Shown one piece after another: positions 10,386 to 18,646 of a stretch of DNA of 36,156 bases; position 1 is the first letter of the stretch, and each line of letters begins with the position of its first letter. The notes under the pieces are model-generated. The model saw nothing but the letters and a program-made list of their open reading frames with translations, ran no database searches and was not told where the DNA came from. Source of the stretch: Lujinxingiaceae bacterium (GTDB lineage: Bacteria; Myxococcota_A; Bradymonadia; Bradymonadales; Bradymonadaceae); contig JACCWM010000154.1 of the NCBI GenBank assembly GCA_013697635.1, positions 1 to 36,156 on the forward strand. Direction: 5' to 3'. Made by a program: the position numbers and the translations under genes.

Positions 10386-10928
10386 ATGAGCGAGCATGAA
10401 GGTCGACCTGTTGATGTCTGGTGGGGAAGCCTGGTTCGATCACTGCCTCGGCTGATGGTTTTCGCCCTTTTGTGGATGATCTTGACCGGGGCTCAGGCCT
10501 CCTCCTGGCGGATCGGAGTACCGATCGTGCTGGTGGCCACGGCCTGGAGCTTGAGTCTGGTGGCGCCAGGGACACGTCTCAGCCCACGTGGGATTGCGCG
10601 TTTCGTGCCTTTTTTCCTGGCTCGCAGCGTCGTTGGCAGCATCGATGTCGCCCGGCGCGCCCTGTTGCCCTCGATGCCGATCGCGCCGGCGATGGTGCGC
10701 TACCGGCCGCGCCTGGCCCCGTCGAGCGCGCCGGCGATCTTCTTCATCAACGCGATCAGCCTCTTGCCCGGTACGCTTTGCGCAAGCCTCGAGGCGGCGA
10801 ATCTGCACATTCACGTGGTTGATGACGAGGCTGGCGTCTTCGAGGGTCTGGCCGAGCTCGAGGAGCACGTCGCGGCCATGTTTGGCGTCGAGATCAGCGC
10901 ACGCGAGGAGCTCGGGGGCCCAGAGTGA
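10386..10928 (+). CDS. mnhE: Mrp/Mnh antiporter subunit E
   Basis: A 180-residue membrane protein and the first gene of a nine-gene Mrp-type operon. Two hydrophobic helices near the N-terminus (LMVFALLWMILTG and IGVPIVLVATAWSLSL) are followed by a conserved stretch with FVPFFLARSVVGSIDVARRAL and the MnhE hallmark FFINAISLLPGTLCA. The soluble C-terminus includes LHIHVVDD, which matches the family's HxLD segment. MnhE is a small structural subunit of the Na+(K+)/H+ antiporter complex in the inner membrane. The length is normal. The ATG at 10386 follows a GGGTTGGGA sequence. The stop overlaps the mnhF start by 4 bp. Confidence 0.9.
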   Translation: MSEHEGRPVDVWWGSLVRSLPRLMVFALLWMILTGAQASSWRIGVPIVLVATAWSLSLVAPGTRLSPRGIARFVPFFLARSVVGSIDVARRALLPSMPIAPAMVRYRPRLAPSSAPAIFFINAISLLPGTLCASLEAANLHIHVVDDEAGVFEGLAELEEHVAAMFGVEISAREELGGPE

Positions 10929-11224
10929 CGACTTTCTTGATGGGCGTTGCGATTGTGCTCTTGCTCAGCTTTGCCGCCGGTGCGGTGCGCATCATTCGTG
11001 GCCCGACGCGCTCCGATCGGATGATGGCTGCCCAACTCTTTGGCACAACCGGTGTGGCGATCTTGTTGTTGCTCGCGCGCGCGATGGAAGTCGCGGCGCT
11101 GCTCGACGTGGCGCTGGTTTTAGCCCTGCTGGCCACGGTCGCCGTGGTCGCCTTTGTGCAGCGATTTGGCCATCGACCCGTGGGTGAGCCCGAGCAAGGC
11201 GCAGGAGGTGGTGGTGCTGATTGA
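10925..11224 (+). CDS. mnhF: Mrp/Mnh antiporter subunit F
   Basis: 99 residues with three hydrophobic helices: the N-terminal FLMGVAIVLLLSFAAGAV, MAAQLFGTTGVAILLLLA and VALVLALLATVAVVAFVQRF. The motif RIIRGPTRSDRMMAAQL is the MnhF/MrpF signature (RGPT.xDR). It starts with a GTG overlapping the end of mnhE (GTGA). MrpF is a three-helix subunit that sits with G, E and B in the Mrp complex. The length is as expected. The 3' end overlaps mnhG by about 11 bp, indicating coupled translation. Confidence 0.9.
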   Translation: MTTFLMGVAIVLLLSFAAGAVRIIRGPTRSDRMMAAQLFGTTGVAILLLLARAMEVAALLDVALVLALLATVAVVAFVQRFGHRPVGEPEQGAGGGGAD

Positions 11225-11513
11225 TCTGGTGTCGATGGTCGCGATTGGAGCAGCGACAATCTTTTTTGTGGCCGGAAGCGCCGGGATGCTGCGTTTTCCC
11301 GACGTGTTTATGCGCCTGCACGCCATGACCAAGGCCGATAACCTGGGGCTGGGCTTGCTGATCGTCGGCCTAGCGCTGCAGGCGTCTTCGTTTTGGGTGA
11401 TCGCCAAGCTGGTCTTGATCTGGCTGCTCGTGCTCGTCTCGAGCACTTCGGCCAGCCATCTGGTCGCGCGCGATGCGCTGGCCCGTGGCCTTCGACCGTG
11501 GAGAAATCCATGA
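11214..11513 (+). CDS. mnhG: Mrp/Mnh antiporter subunit G
   Basis: About 99 residues from a GTG at 11214, chosen because AGGAGG at 11203-11208 is well placed and the start then overlaps the mnhF stop. An upstream in-frame start at 11154 would add about 20 residues lying inside mnhF. The protein has three helices and the MnhG core AGSAGMLRFPDVFMRLHAMTKADNLG, a highly conserved segment of the family (GxxRFPDxxxRxHAxTKxxTLG). It belongs to the inner-membrane Mrp antiporter. The stop overlaps the following start codon (ATGA). Confidence 0.9.
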   Translation: MLIDLVSMVAIGAATIFFVAGSAGMLRFPDVFMRLHAMTKADNLGLGLLIVGLALQASSFWVIAKLVLIWLLVLVSSTSASHLVARDALARGLRPWRNP

Positions 11514-11803
11514 GCAGCCTCGAGGTGCCCATCTTCGATGTATTCTTGGCCCTTTCTCTGGTGGCCTTGTCCTGGCGACTGTTGGCGACGGCCGATTTGT
11601 TCAAGGCCACCGTGCTCTTCATCACTTTTGGTGTGGTCATGGCGCTTTGTTGGGTACGCCTGGGCGCACCCGACCTGGCGCTCGTAGAGGTCGCAATCGG
11701 CGCCGGGCTGACCGGCGCGCTCTTTCTCGACACACTCGCTCGCATCGAGGCGGAGCAGGTCAGTCAAAGCGTTGAGAAAGGGGAGGGCGACGCCCATGAA
11801 TAG
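11510..11803 (+). CDS. DUF4040 / MrpA C-terminal segment as a separate small subunit
   Basis: A 97-residue membrane protein with three hydrophobic helices, beginning MSSLEVPIFDVFLALSLVAL. The stretch ATADLFKATVLFITFGVVMALCWVRLGAPDLALVEVAIGAG matches the DUF4040 (MbhD-like) domain, which is normally embedded near the C-terminus of the large MrpA protein. Here it is free-standing, as in split Mrp and membrane-bound hydrogenase-type operons. The start at 11510 overlaps mnhG (ATGA), and the 3' end overlaps the next gene by 8 bp. It probably forms part of the transmembrane array joining the antiporter subunits to E, F, G and B. Confidence 0.8.
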   Translation: MSSLEVPIFDVFLALSLVALSWRLLATADLFKATVLFITFGVVMALCWVRLGAPDLALVEVAIGAGLTGALFLDTLARIEAEQVSQSVEKGEGDAHE

Positions 11804-12485
11804 AGCCGCGCGCCTCTTTCTCATCGCTCTGCTCGCCATGATCGCCACCGGGCTGGCCTGGGCTGTGTTCAGTATGCCGGCGCAAGAGGGCGGGTTGGGC
11901 CCACTGGTCGCCTCGCGCCTGGATGAGTCTGGCACCCGAAGCGAGGTCACGGCGACACTGCTCAATTTTCGCGCCTACGACACGTTGCTCGAGATCGCAG
12001 TTCTGCTGCTCGCCATGATGGCGAGCTGGTCACTTCGCGTTCATCAGGCCACGCCGATCACCCTCGAGCCCGGCCCGGTGTTGCTCGCGCTGGTGCGCCA
12101 TCTTGCGCCGGTGATGGTGCTCGTCGCCGGCTATCTGGCGTGGGTGGGCTCCTATGAGCCCGGCGGTGCGTTTCAGGCCGGTGCCGTGCTCGGGGCAGCC
12201 GGCGTGCTGGTGCTCTTGAGCGGTTTGCCGCTGGCGCAGCGCGCGCGCGCAGGGCCGTTTCGTATCGGTGTTGTCCTGGGGCTGGCCGTCTTTGCCACAC
12301 TGGGGCTTTGGCCGATGCTCTTCGACGCCGCGTTTCTCGAGTACCCAGCGCAGCATGCTCACCTCTTCATCCTGCTCATCGAGATTGCCTCGGCGCTCTC
12401 GATTGGCTTGATTTTGCTTGCCCTGTTTGCCGGGCGCCCACCCACCGACGCGCAGACCATGCGCTCTGAGCAGAGGCTACCATGA
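11796..12485 (+). CDS. mnhB: MbhE-MnhB fusion subunit
   Basis: 229 residues from the ATG at 11796, preceded by a purine-rich GGGGAGGG ribosome-binding site. A TTG at 11772 is the weaker alternative. Residues 1-85 resemble MbhE, the last segment of canonical MrpA: one helix, an extracytoplasmic stretch, then EVTATLLNFRAYDTLLEIAVLLLAMMASWSL, where 'V..xLxxFRxxDTLxEIxVL' is diagnostic. Residues 95-220 are the MnhB domain, with HLAPVMVLVAGYLAWVGSYEPGGAFQAGAVLGAAGVLVLL. The MrpA tail is therefore joined to MrpB instead of to MrpA. The gene overlaps the next (mnhC) by 4 bp. It acts in the inner-membrane cation:proton antiporter complex. Confidence 0.83.
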   Translation: MNRAARLFLIALLAMIATGLAWAVFSMPAQEGGLGPLVASRLDESGTRSEVTATLLNFRAYDTLLEIAVLLLAMMASWSLRVHQATPITLEPGPVLLALVRHLAPVMVLVAGYLAWVGSYEPGGAFQAGAVLGAAGVLVLLSGLPLAQRARAGPFRIGVVLGLAVFATLGLWPMLFDAAFLEYPAQHAHLFILLIEIASALSIGLILLALFAGRPPTDAQTMRSEQRLP

Positions 12486-12799
12486 CCCCGTCGGTTCTCT
12501 ACGCGCTGGCCGGTGTCCTGCTCTTTGTCGGGGCCCTTTACACGCTGATCATCGGCCCGGAGCTGGTGCGCCGAATCATGGCCTTCAACATCATGGGCAG
12601 CGGCGTCTTCTTGGTCTTGATCGCGTTTGGCGCTCGCCAGCCCGATGCACCTACGGATCCCGTGCCCCAGGCGATGGTCCTGACCGGGGTGGTCGTCGCC
12701 GTCAGCGCCACCGCCGTCGCTCTGGCGCTTGCGCGCCACATTCACGCTTTGAGTGGTCACACCCGTTTACCCGAGGACAGTCCCTCGGATTCGATTTGA
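12482..12799 (+). CDS. mnhC: Mrp/Mnh antiporter subunit C (NuoK-like)
   Basis: 105 residues with three transmembrane helices and the MnhC/NuoK pattern: LYALAGVLLFVGALYTLI, then RRIMAFNIMGSGVFLVLIAFG, and DPVPQAMVLTGVVVAVSATAVALALA. The PQAMVLTxIVV segment is a hallmark of the family and carries the region homologous to the NuoK proton path. The ATG overlaps the mnhB stop. MnhC bridges the B subunit and the D-type antiporter subunits. The length is normal. Confidence 0.92.
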   Translation: MTPSVLYALAGVLLFVGALYTLIIGPELVRRIMAFNIMGSGVFLVLIAFGARQPDAPTDPVPQAMVLTGVVVAVSATAVALALARHIHALSGHTRLPEDSPSDSI

Positions 12800-12803
12800 T
12801 GTT

Positions 12804-14345
12804 ATGTCTGGTTCAATGGCTCACAATCTAAGCATGACACTCACTCAGCTTCCCTGGGCCGTGTGGTGCATCATGGCGCCGCTGCTGCTCGCTGCGGCGT
12901 GCTTCGTGCTCGGCAAGCGCTGGGGTCCGTTGGCGGGCTGGCTGTCGGCCCCGCTGGTGGCCGGCGTGAGCTCGATGCTCGTGTGGCAAGTCATCGAGCA
13001 CGGCCCTCAGCGCTATGAGCTGGGCGGCTGGGGGGCGCCGCTTGGCATCGCTCTTCGGGCGGACGGTCTGAGCGCCTTGATGATCGCCATGACCTCGGCC
13101 ATCGTGTTGATCGTCAGCTTCTATGCACACAGCTATTTTCAGCCGGCCCACGGGCTTACGCGCCATGGTGATGCCGACGATCTGGCCCATCGCCGCCAGT
13201 ATTTCTGGCCACTTTGGCTGCTGATGTGGGCATCGATGCACGCACTCTTCTTGTCCAACGACCTGTTCAACATCTACGTCACGCTGGAGATACTCGGCAT
13301 CTCCTCGGTTGCGCTGGTCTCGTTGGCCGGTGGTGTCGCGCTGACGGCAGGCATGCGCTACTTGTTCGTCACCCTGACCGGTTCGCTCTTTTACTTGCTC
13401 GGCGTTGCGCTGCTGTACTCGGCCTTTGGCGTGCTCGATCTCGACTTGCTGGGCGCACGCGTCGAAGCCGGGCCGGTGGTCTGGGCGGCGTTTGCCTTGA
13501 TGACGGTGGGCTTGCTGCTCAAGACGGCGCTCTTTCCGCTGCACTTCTGGCTGCCCTCGGCCCACGCCAACGCGCCGGCGCCGGTCAGCGCCTTGCTCTC
13601 GGCGCTGGTCGTCAAGGCCTCGTTCTTTTTGCTCGTGAGACTGTGGCTCGTCGTCTTTGGCCCACTCGATGCGCTCGAGTGGGCCAGGCTCTTGGGCATG
13701 CTCGGCTCGGTGGCGATCATCTGGGGCAGCATTCAAGCGCTTCGCCAGGTGCGTCTCAAATTGCTCGTGGCCTACTCGACGGTCGCCCAGATAGGCTATC
13801 TCTTTGTCGTCTTTCCGCTCGTAGCGATGGGGGCACCGAGCGCCTGGCCGGGCGGCATCTACTTCGTGGTCTCACATGCCTTTGCCAAGGCCGCGATGTT
13901 TTTGTGCGCGGGGACGATCGCCCGTGCGTTGGGTCACGACCGCATCGACATGTTTCACGGTGTGGGCAAGCGCCATCCGGTGGTGATCTTCGCCTTCGGG
14001 CTGGCTGGCATCAGCCTGATGGGCTTGCCGCCAAGCGGTGGATACATCGCCAAGTGGATGCTGCTCTCGGCGGCGATTGAGACCGAGCAGTGGGTGTTCA
14101 TGGTGGTGATCCATGCCGGCGGCCTGCTTGCTGCGGCCTATGTGTTTCGCGTTCTGCAGCACGCTTTCTCCTCGCTGCCATGCGTTTCGCCGGCCCAGGG
14201 CGAGGTCCCTCGCGCCATGGAACTTGCGCCTTTTGTTTTGGCCGTGATCGCCATCTTGTTGGGCCTGGCGGCGCCTTATCCTCTGATGCTCATGGAGATT
14301 GGCGACCCATTTGCGCTGGCCACCCCAGCACAAGGGCAGCCATGA
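12804..14345 (+). CDS. mnhD: Mrp/Mnh antiporter subunit D (first of three NuoL/M/N-like subunits)
   Basis: About 513 residues from the ATG at 12804, just after the mnhC stop. An ATG at 12834 is also possible, and an upstream GTG at 12753 would lie mostly within mnhC. There are about 14 helices. The key ionisable residues of the NADH dehydrogenase-like proton-translocating family are present: Glu162 in TM5 (NIYVTLEILGISSVAL), Lys in LLLKTALFPLHFWLPSAHA, Lys in ALVVKASFFLLVRL and Lys in GYIAKWMLL. The protein matches MrpD, one of the two antiporter-like subunits that exchange cations and protons across the inner membrane. The stop overlaps the next gene by 4 bp. Confidence 0.9.
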   Translation: MSGSMAHNLSMTLTQLPWAVWCIMAPLLLAAACFVLGKRWGPLAGWLSAPLVAGVSSMLVWQVIEHGPQRYELGGWGAPLGIALRADGLSALMIAMTSAIVLIVSFYAHSYFQPAHGLTRHGDADDLAHRRQYFWPLWLLMWASMHALFLSNDLFNIYVTLEILGISSVALVSLAGGVALTAGMRYLFVTLTGSLFYLLGVALLYSAFGVLDLDLLGARVEAGPVVWAAFALMTVGLLLKTALFPLHFWLPSAHANAPAPVSALLSALVVKASFFLLVRLWLVVFGPLDALEWARLLGMLGSVAIIWGSIQALRQVRLKLLVAYSTVAQIGYLFVVFPLVAMGAPSAWPGGIYFVVSHAFAKAAMFLCAGTIARALGHDRIDMFHGVGKRHPVVIFAFGLAGISLMGLPPSGGYIAKWMLLSAAIETEQWVFMVVIHAGGLLAAAYVFRVLQHAFSSLPCVSPAQGEVPRAMELAPFVLAVIAILLGLAAPYPLMLMEIGDPFALATPAQGQP

Positions 14346-15838
14346 ATTGGGGGTTTTGGCTGCCGCTGATGGTCGTGATGAGCTCGATGATCCCGGGCCT
14401 GCTCATCTTCTTGCTGCCCGAAGAGCGCGCGGTCACGCGCACGCTGCTCAACCTGGGAGGCGCGCTTCTGAAACTTGCGCTGATCGCCGTAATGCTCTGG
14501 GGCGTCTACTATGATCGGGGCTATGAGACGCGCATCACGCTGCTGCCGGGCTTCGATCTGGTGATGCACGCCTCGGCTTTGGCGATGTTCTTTGTGGTGC
14601 TCTCCGGGCTGCTCTGGCTGTTGACGACGATCTACGCCATTGGCTATCTCGAAGGCGGGCAGAACAAGAGCCGCTTCTTTGGCTTCTTCAGCATCTGCGT
14701 CAGCGCGACGACCGGCATTGCGCTGGCGGGCAACCTCTTTAGCTTCGTCGTCTTCTATGAGTTGCTCACGCTTGCGACCTATCCGCTGGTCGTTCACCGC
14801 GGCACGCCCGAGTCCTTGAAGGCCGGTCGCGTCTACCTGGCCTATACGCTGGCTGGTGGCGCGATGCTCATGCTCGGCGTGATCTGGTTGCACAGCCTCG
14901 TTGGCCCCTTTGACTTCGTCGAGGGCGGCGCGCTCGCGCCTTACCAGGCCGAGCACGCCCAATTGCTCACGGTGATCTTCTTTTTGCTGATCGCCGGTCT
15001 CGGCGTCAAAGCGTCGTTGGTTCCTTTGCACGGCTGGTTACCCTTGGCCATGGTCGCTCCGGCCCCGGTCAGTGCGCTGCTCCATGCCGTCGCTGTGGTC
15101 AAGGCCGGCGCCTTTGGTATCGTGCGCGTGGTCTACGACGTCTACGGCGTGCGCGTCGTCGAAGTGCTGGGCCTCGACGAAATTTTGGCCGGGCTTGCGG
15201 CGCTGACGATCTTGTACGGCTCGGTGCTCGCGCTGCACCAAGACAACCTGAAGCGCCGCCTCGCGTATTCGACGGTCAGCCAGGTCTCCTACATCGTGCT
15301 GGGTGTGGCGATCGCCGGGCCGCTGGCGACCATCGGCGGCATCGTCCACCTGGTTCACCAGGGTTTGATGAAGATCACGCTCTTTTTTTGCGCGGGAAAC
15401 CTCGGCGAAACGATCGGCGTGCACCGCATCAGCGCCATGAATGGCGTGGGCCGGCGCATGCCGCTGACCATGGCGGCTTTTACGATCGCCGCGTTGGCCA
15501 TGATCGGCATACCGCCGTTGGCCGGCTTTGTCTCCAAGTGGTATCTGGGCGTCGGCGCGCTCGAGGTCGGCGAGAATTGGGTGATCGCCGTGCTCGTGGC
15601 GAGCAGCTTGCTCAACGCTGCTTACTTTCTTCCGATCATCAACGCGGCCTGGTTCAACCCGCCCGATGGACCCTGGCCCAAAGACGTTCGCCGCGGGCGT
15701 CTGGAGACGATGCCGACCTTGCTCTGGCCGCCCGTAATCACGGCCTGTGCGGTGGTGCTCGCGGGTGTGCTCGCCAATATGCCCTTTAGCCCGCTCGACT
15801 GGGTCAAGTTGATCGCCAATCGACTGTATCTGCCTTAA
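14342..15838 (+). CDS. Second NuoL/M-like antiporter subunit (MnhD/MnhA-type)
   Basis: 498 residues from the ATG at 14342 (ATGA overlap with mnhD). Upstream in-frame codons belong to the mnhD region. About 14 helices carry the full ion-path set: Glu140 in TM5 (FVVFYELLTLATYPLVVH), Lys in GVKASLVPLHGWLPLAM, the His-Lys pair in SALLHAVAVVKAGAFGIVRV, and Lys in AGFVSKWYLG. It is intermediate between MrpD and the N-terminal part of MrpA. Because the operon has no full-length MrpA, this gene and the next probably supply that role. 12 bp separate it from the following gene. Confidence 0.88.
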   Translation: MNWGFWLPLMVVMSSMIPGLLIFLLPEERAVTRTLLNLGGALLKLALIAVMLWGVYYDRGYETRITLLPGFDLVMHASALAMFFVVLSGLLWLLTTIYAIGYLEGGQNKSRFFGFFSICVSATTGIALAGNLFSFVVFYELLTLATYPLVVHRGTPESLKAGRVYLAYTLAGGAMLMLGVIWLHSLVGPFDFVEGGALAPYQAEHAQLLTVIFFLLIAGLGVKASLVPLHGWLPLAMVAPAPVSALLHAVAVVKAGAFGIVRVVYDVYGVRVVEVLGLDEILAGLAALTILYGSVLALHQDNLKRRLAYSTVSQVSYIVLGVAIAGPLATIGGIVHLVHQGLMKITLFFCAGNLGETIGVHRISAMNGVGRRMPLTMAAFTIAALAMIGIPPLAGFVSKWYLGVGALEVGENWVIAVLVASSLLNAAYFLPIINAAWFNPPDGPWPKDVRRGRLETMPTLLWPPVITACAVVLAGVLANMPFSPLDWVKLIANRLYLP

Positions 15839-15850
15839 AAGAAATACACG

Positions 15851-17629
15851 ATGAGAAGCATTATCGCCCAAGTCGCCATGACCCACTTTGGCCTATTTGC
15901 AGTGGTCTTTACCCCGCTGCTCGTGCTCTTGTTGATGCCCTTTGCCAGGCTTCGACCCCTGGCCGTGCGCCTGACGCCCTACACGGCCTTGCCAGCCCTG
16001 GTGCTGTCGTTGAGCGTGCGCGAGGACTTCACGTTGCACGTATCGTGGCTGTTGCTGGGCACGGACGTGGGCATCGATCTGGTCGCGCGCGTCTTCATGT
16101 TCTTTTCGGCCTGGGTGTGGCTGGCCGCGGGCTTCTTTGCGCGCCGCTATGTCAAAGGCCTCTTGCGCCATCGCTTCTTTCTCTTCTATCTGGTCGCCTT
16201 GAGCGGCAACCTGGGCGTGATCATCGCCCAGGACATCGTGACCTTCCTGCTCTTCTTCTCGATGATGAGCCTGGCCTCGTATGCGTTGATTGTGCACCGC
16301 CAAAACGCCGAGGCGATCCGGGCGGCGCGTGTCTACATCACGCTGGTCATCCTCGGTGAGATGGTGCTCTTTGCGGGTGCCGTGTTGGCCTACCACGTCA
16401 CGGGCACGATCACGCTCGCTGCCATGACCGACGCCCTGACCGGCGCAGCGCAGCGCGATCTGGTGATGCTGCTCTTCTTTGTTGGCTTTGGTATCAAGGC
16501 CGGCCTGGTGCCCCTGCACATCTGGCTGCCCCTTGCCCATCCCGCAGCGCCCACGCCAGCGAGCGCTGTTTTGAGCGCGGCGATGATCAAGGCCGGCTTT
16601 CTGGGCTGGCTGAGGTTCTTGCCCGTGGGCAAGGTGGGTCTGCCGACCTGGGGGCTCTGGTGTGTGATCCTGGGGCTCATCGCCGCCTTCTATGGAGTGC
16701 TCTTTGGACTGCCGCAGAAGAACCCCAAGGCGATCTTGGCTTATTCGAGCATCAGCCAGATGGGCTTTTTGACGTTGATCTTGGGAATGGGCATGGCCTC
16801 TCCGGCGACGTGGCCACTGGCGCTTACGGCGCTGCTGATCTATGCGATGCACCACGCGCTGGCCAAGGGCGCGCTCTTCTTGAGCGTTGGCGTCTCCCTC
16901 GAGGGCATGGCCCAGCGTTGGCAGCGCGTGCTCTTGGGGCTCGGGCTGATCATCCCGGCGCTGGCGCTGGCCGGCGCGCCCTGGACCAGCGGTGCGATCG
17001 CCAAGGGCGCGCTCAAGCAGGCGCTCTACGAAACCGAAGCGCTTCAAGGCGACTGGCTCATCTGGCTTATCTCCTTTGGTGCGGTGGGCACCTCCCTGTT
17101 GATGGCACGCTTTCTCTATGTGCTTTGGCCACGTCATTTTCGCGCGAGCGCAAGCGTCGAGCCCGCTCTGTGGGTGCCCTGGGCGCTGGTCGTGGTCAGC
17201 GTCGTGCTCGTGCCCTGGTTGACGCCCTGGCCTGAGCTTCGCCATGCGGCGCTGGCCGCATCACAGGCCAGCCTCGTTTGGTCAAGCCTGTGGCCGGTGG
17301 CGCTGGCTGCAGCCCTCGCCTATGCCTTCTACCACTGGCGTCTGGCCTCGCCCTATCGCCTCGCGTTCAATCCGCCAGCGGGCGATCTGGTCGTGCCCGT
17401 GGTCGGGCTCTTGTCGCTCCTACTTCGAAGCTCGCAGGCCTTTCGCGCCGTGGTCTTTCGAAAATGGCAGACCCTCGTCGATCGCAGCGCGCGTCTCTTA
17501 CAAGGGCCCGGCGCCTATGCCCAGATCGTCAATCGGCTCGAGGCCATGTTGACCAACTGGACCAGCGGCGGCTTTTGGGTCGTGCTGCTGGGCGTCTTGG
17601 TGTTTGTGGCGCTGTGGCTGGCCAGCTAA
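15851..17629 (+). CDS. Third NuoL/M-like subunit lacking the TM5 glutamate
   Basis: 592 residues and about 14-15 helices. The proton-translocation family is clear from GIKAGLVPLHIWLPLAHPAAPTPASAVLSAAMIKAGFLGWLRF and from conserved lysines, including one in TSGAIAKGALKQAL. In TM5, however, the aligned segment reads FLLFFSMMSLASYALIVH, with Ser137 where the two sister subunits have Glu (E162 and E140). The C-terminus is about 90 residues longer than in the second subunit and ends with an extra helix (WVVLLGVLVFVALWLA) after an amphipathic, basic stretch, which recalls the lateral extension of NuoL-type proteins. It is the last gene of the operon, and the gene after it (SppA) begins 105 bp later. 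It may be a structural or uncoupled paralogue. Confidence 0.87.
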   Translation: MRSIIAQVAMTHFGLFAVVFTPLLVLLLMPFARLRPLAVRLTPYTALPALVLSLSVREDFTLHVSWLLLGTDVGIDLVARVFMFFSAWVWLAAGFFARRYVKGLLRHRFFLFYLVALSGNLGVIIAQDIVTFLLFFSMMSLASYALIVHRQNAEAIRAARVYITLVILGEMVLFAGAVLAYHVTGTITLAAMTDALTGAAQRDLVMLLFFVGFGIKAGLVPLHIWLPLAHPAAPTPASAVLSAAMIKAGFLGWLRFLPVGKVGLPTWGLWCVILGLIAAFYGVLFGLPQKNPKAILAYSSISQMGFLTLILGMGMASPATWPLALTALLIYAMHHALAKGALFLSVGVSLEGMAQRWQRVLLGLGLIIPALALAGAPWTSGAIAKGALKQALYETEALQGDWLIWLISFGAVGTSLLMARFLYVLWPRHFRASASVEPALWVPWALVVVSVVLVPWLTPWPELRHAALAASQASLVWSSLWPVALAAALAYAFYHWRLASPYRLAFNPPAGDLVVPVVGLLSLLLRSSQAFRAVVFRKWQTLVDRSARLLQGPGAYAQIVNRLEAMLTNWTSGGFWVVLLGVLVFVALWLAS

Positions 17630-17734
17630 GACCTCCGGCTCGCCCCTCGTCCTTTACAGCCGGGCTGATATCCGCTAATTGCCATAGCATGCGCCTGCCA
17701 CCAGGTGTGCGACCTCCATCACCCAGGTTCATCG

Positions 17735-18625
17735 ATGAAGAAGCGAGGAATTCTTACGATCGTGCTGATCTTTGCAGGCTTGTTCATCGCCTTGATGATC
17801 TTTGTTGCCGTGCTGATCAGCGCCTTCAGTCCCGATGGCCTGGGTTTTGGCAAGCCAAGCATCGGCGTGGTCGAGATCGCAGGACCCATCATGGATAGCA
17901 AGAAGGCGCTCGAGGACATCAAGGCCTTCTCCGAGAACGAGCTTATCCACGGCGTGGTCATTCGCGTCGACAGCCCTGGCGGCGCCGTTGCGCCCAGCCA
18001 GGAGATCTTCGAGGCGGTCAAGAAGCTCAAGGTCAAGAAGCCGGTAGCCGTCTCGATGGGCTCGACGGCGGCAAGCGGCGGCTACTACATCGCCATCGGC
18101 TCGGACGTGATCTTTGCCAACCCGGGCAGCATCACCGGCTCGATCGGCGTGATCACGCAGTTGTTCAATGTCGAGTCGATCATGGACAAGATCGATGTCA
18201 AGGTGCACACGGTCACGACCGGGCCTTTCAAAGACTCCGGCTCGCCCTTCAAAGAGTTCAGCGTCGATGACGAGAACTACTTCCACGAGCTCATTGACGA
18301 CATCTACCTGCAGTTCATCGAAGACGTCGCCCAGGCGCGAAGCCTGGAGTTGGGCGAGGTGCGCAAATTGGCTGACGGCCGCGTCTTCACCGGGCGCCAG
18401 GCCAAGGTCAACAAGCTCGTCGACGAGATAGGCACGATCGATGACGCCATCGCCCACGTGGCCGCAAGGGCGGGAATCGAAGGCGATCCCAAGGTGGTCT
18501 ATCCGCCCAAGGAGCGCATGGGCTTTTTGTCCGAGATGTTGCGTGCCAGCGTCAATACGACATTTAACCAAGTCCAAAGCCGCACCAGCCCCCGACTGCA
18601 ATATCTTTACGTCGGTCCTCAATGA
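17735..18625 (+). CDS. sppA: Signal peptide peptidase SppA (short, single-domain type)
   Basis: 296 residues from the ATG at 17735. The in-frame start at 17705 would precede an unconserved leader. A single N-terminal membrane helix (residues 5-31) is followed by a ClpP-like crotonase-fold serine protease domain. Catalytic residues are Ser114 in TAASGGYYIA and Lys166 in TTGPFKDSGSP. Their 52-residue spacing equals that of the Bacillus SppA dyad (Ser147/Lys199). Further family motifs are VIRVDSPGG and GSITGSIGVI. The enzyme degrades signal peptides left in the cytoplasmic membrane. The next gene starts 21 bp downstream on the same strand, so SppA and the TolC-like protein may be co-transcribed. 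Confidence 0.92.
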   Translation: MKKRGILTIVLIFAGLFIALMIFVAVLISAFSPDGLGFGKPSIGVVEIAGPIMDSKKALEDIKAFSENELIHGVVIRVDSPGGAVAPSQEIFEAVKKLKVKKPVAVSMGSTAASGGYYIAIGSDVIFANPGSITGSIGVITQLFNVESIMDKIDVKVHTVTTGPFKDSGSPFKEFSVDDENYFHELIDDIYLQFIEDVAQARSLELGEVRKLADGRVFTGRQAKVNKLVDEIGTIDDAIAHVAARAGIEGDPKVVYPPKERMGFLSEMLRASVNTTFNQVQSRTSPRLQYLYVGPQ

Positions 18626-18646
18626 GTTCGTTTGACTGAGCGCCTC

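Noticed and set aside
15893-17245. Open frame of 450 codons on the minus strand
   Set aside because: It is antisense to the third Mrp-like subunit and very rich in His, Gln, Arg and Asp, the mirror of a hydrophobic protein.
17635-17663. CCGGCT and AGCCGG inverted repeat after the last Mrp gene
   Set aside because: The stem is only 6 bp with a 17-base loop and no U-run, too weak to call a terminator.
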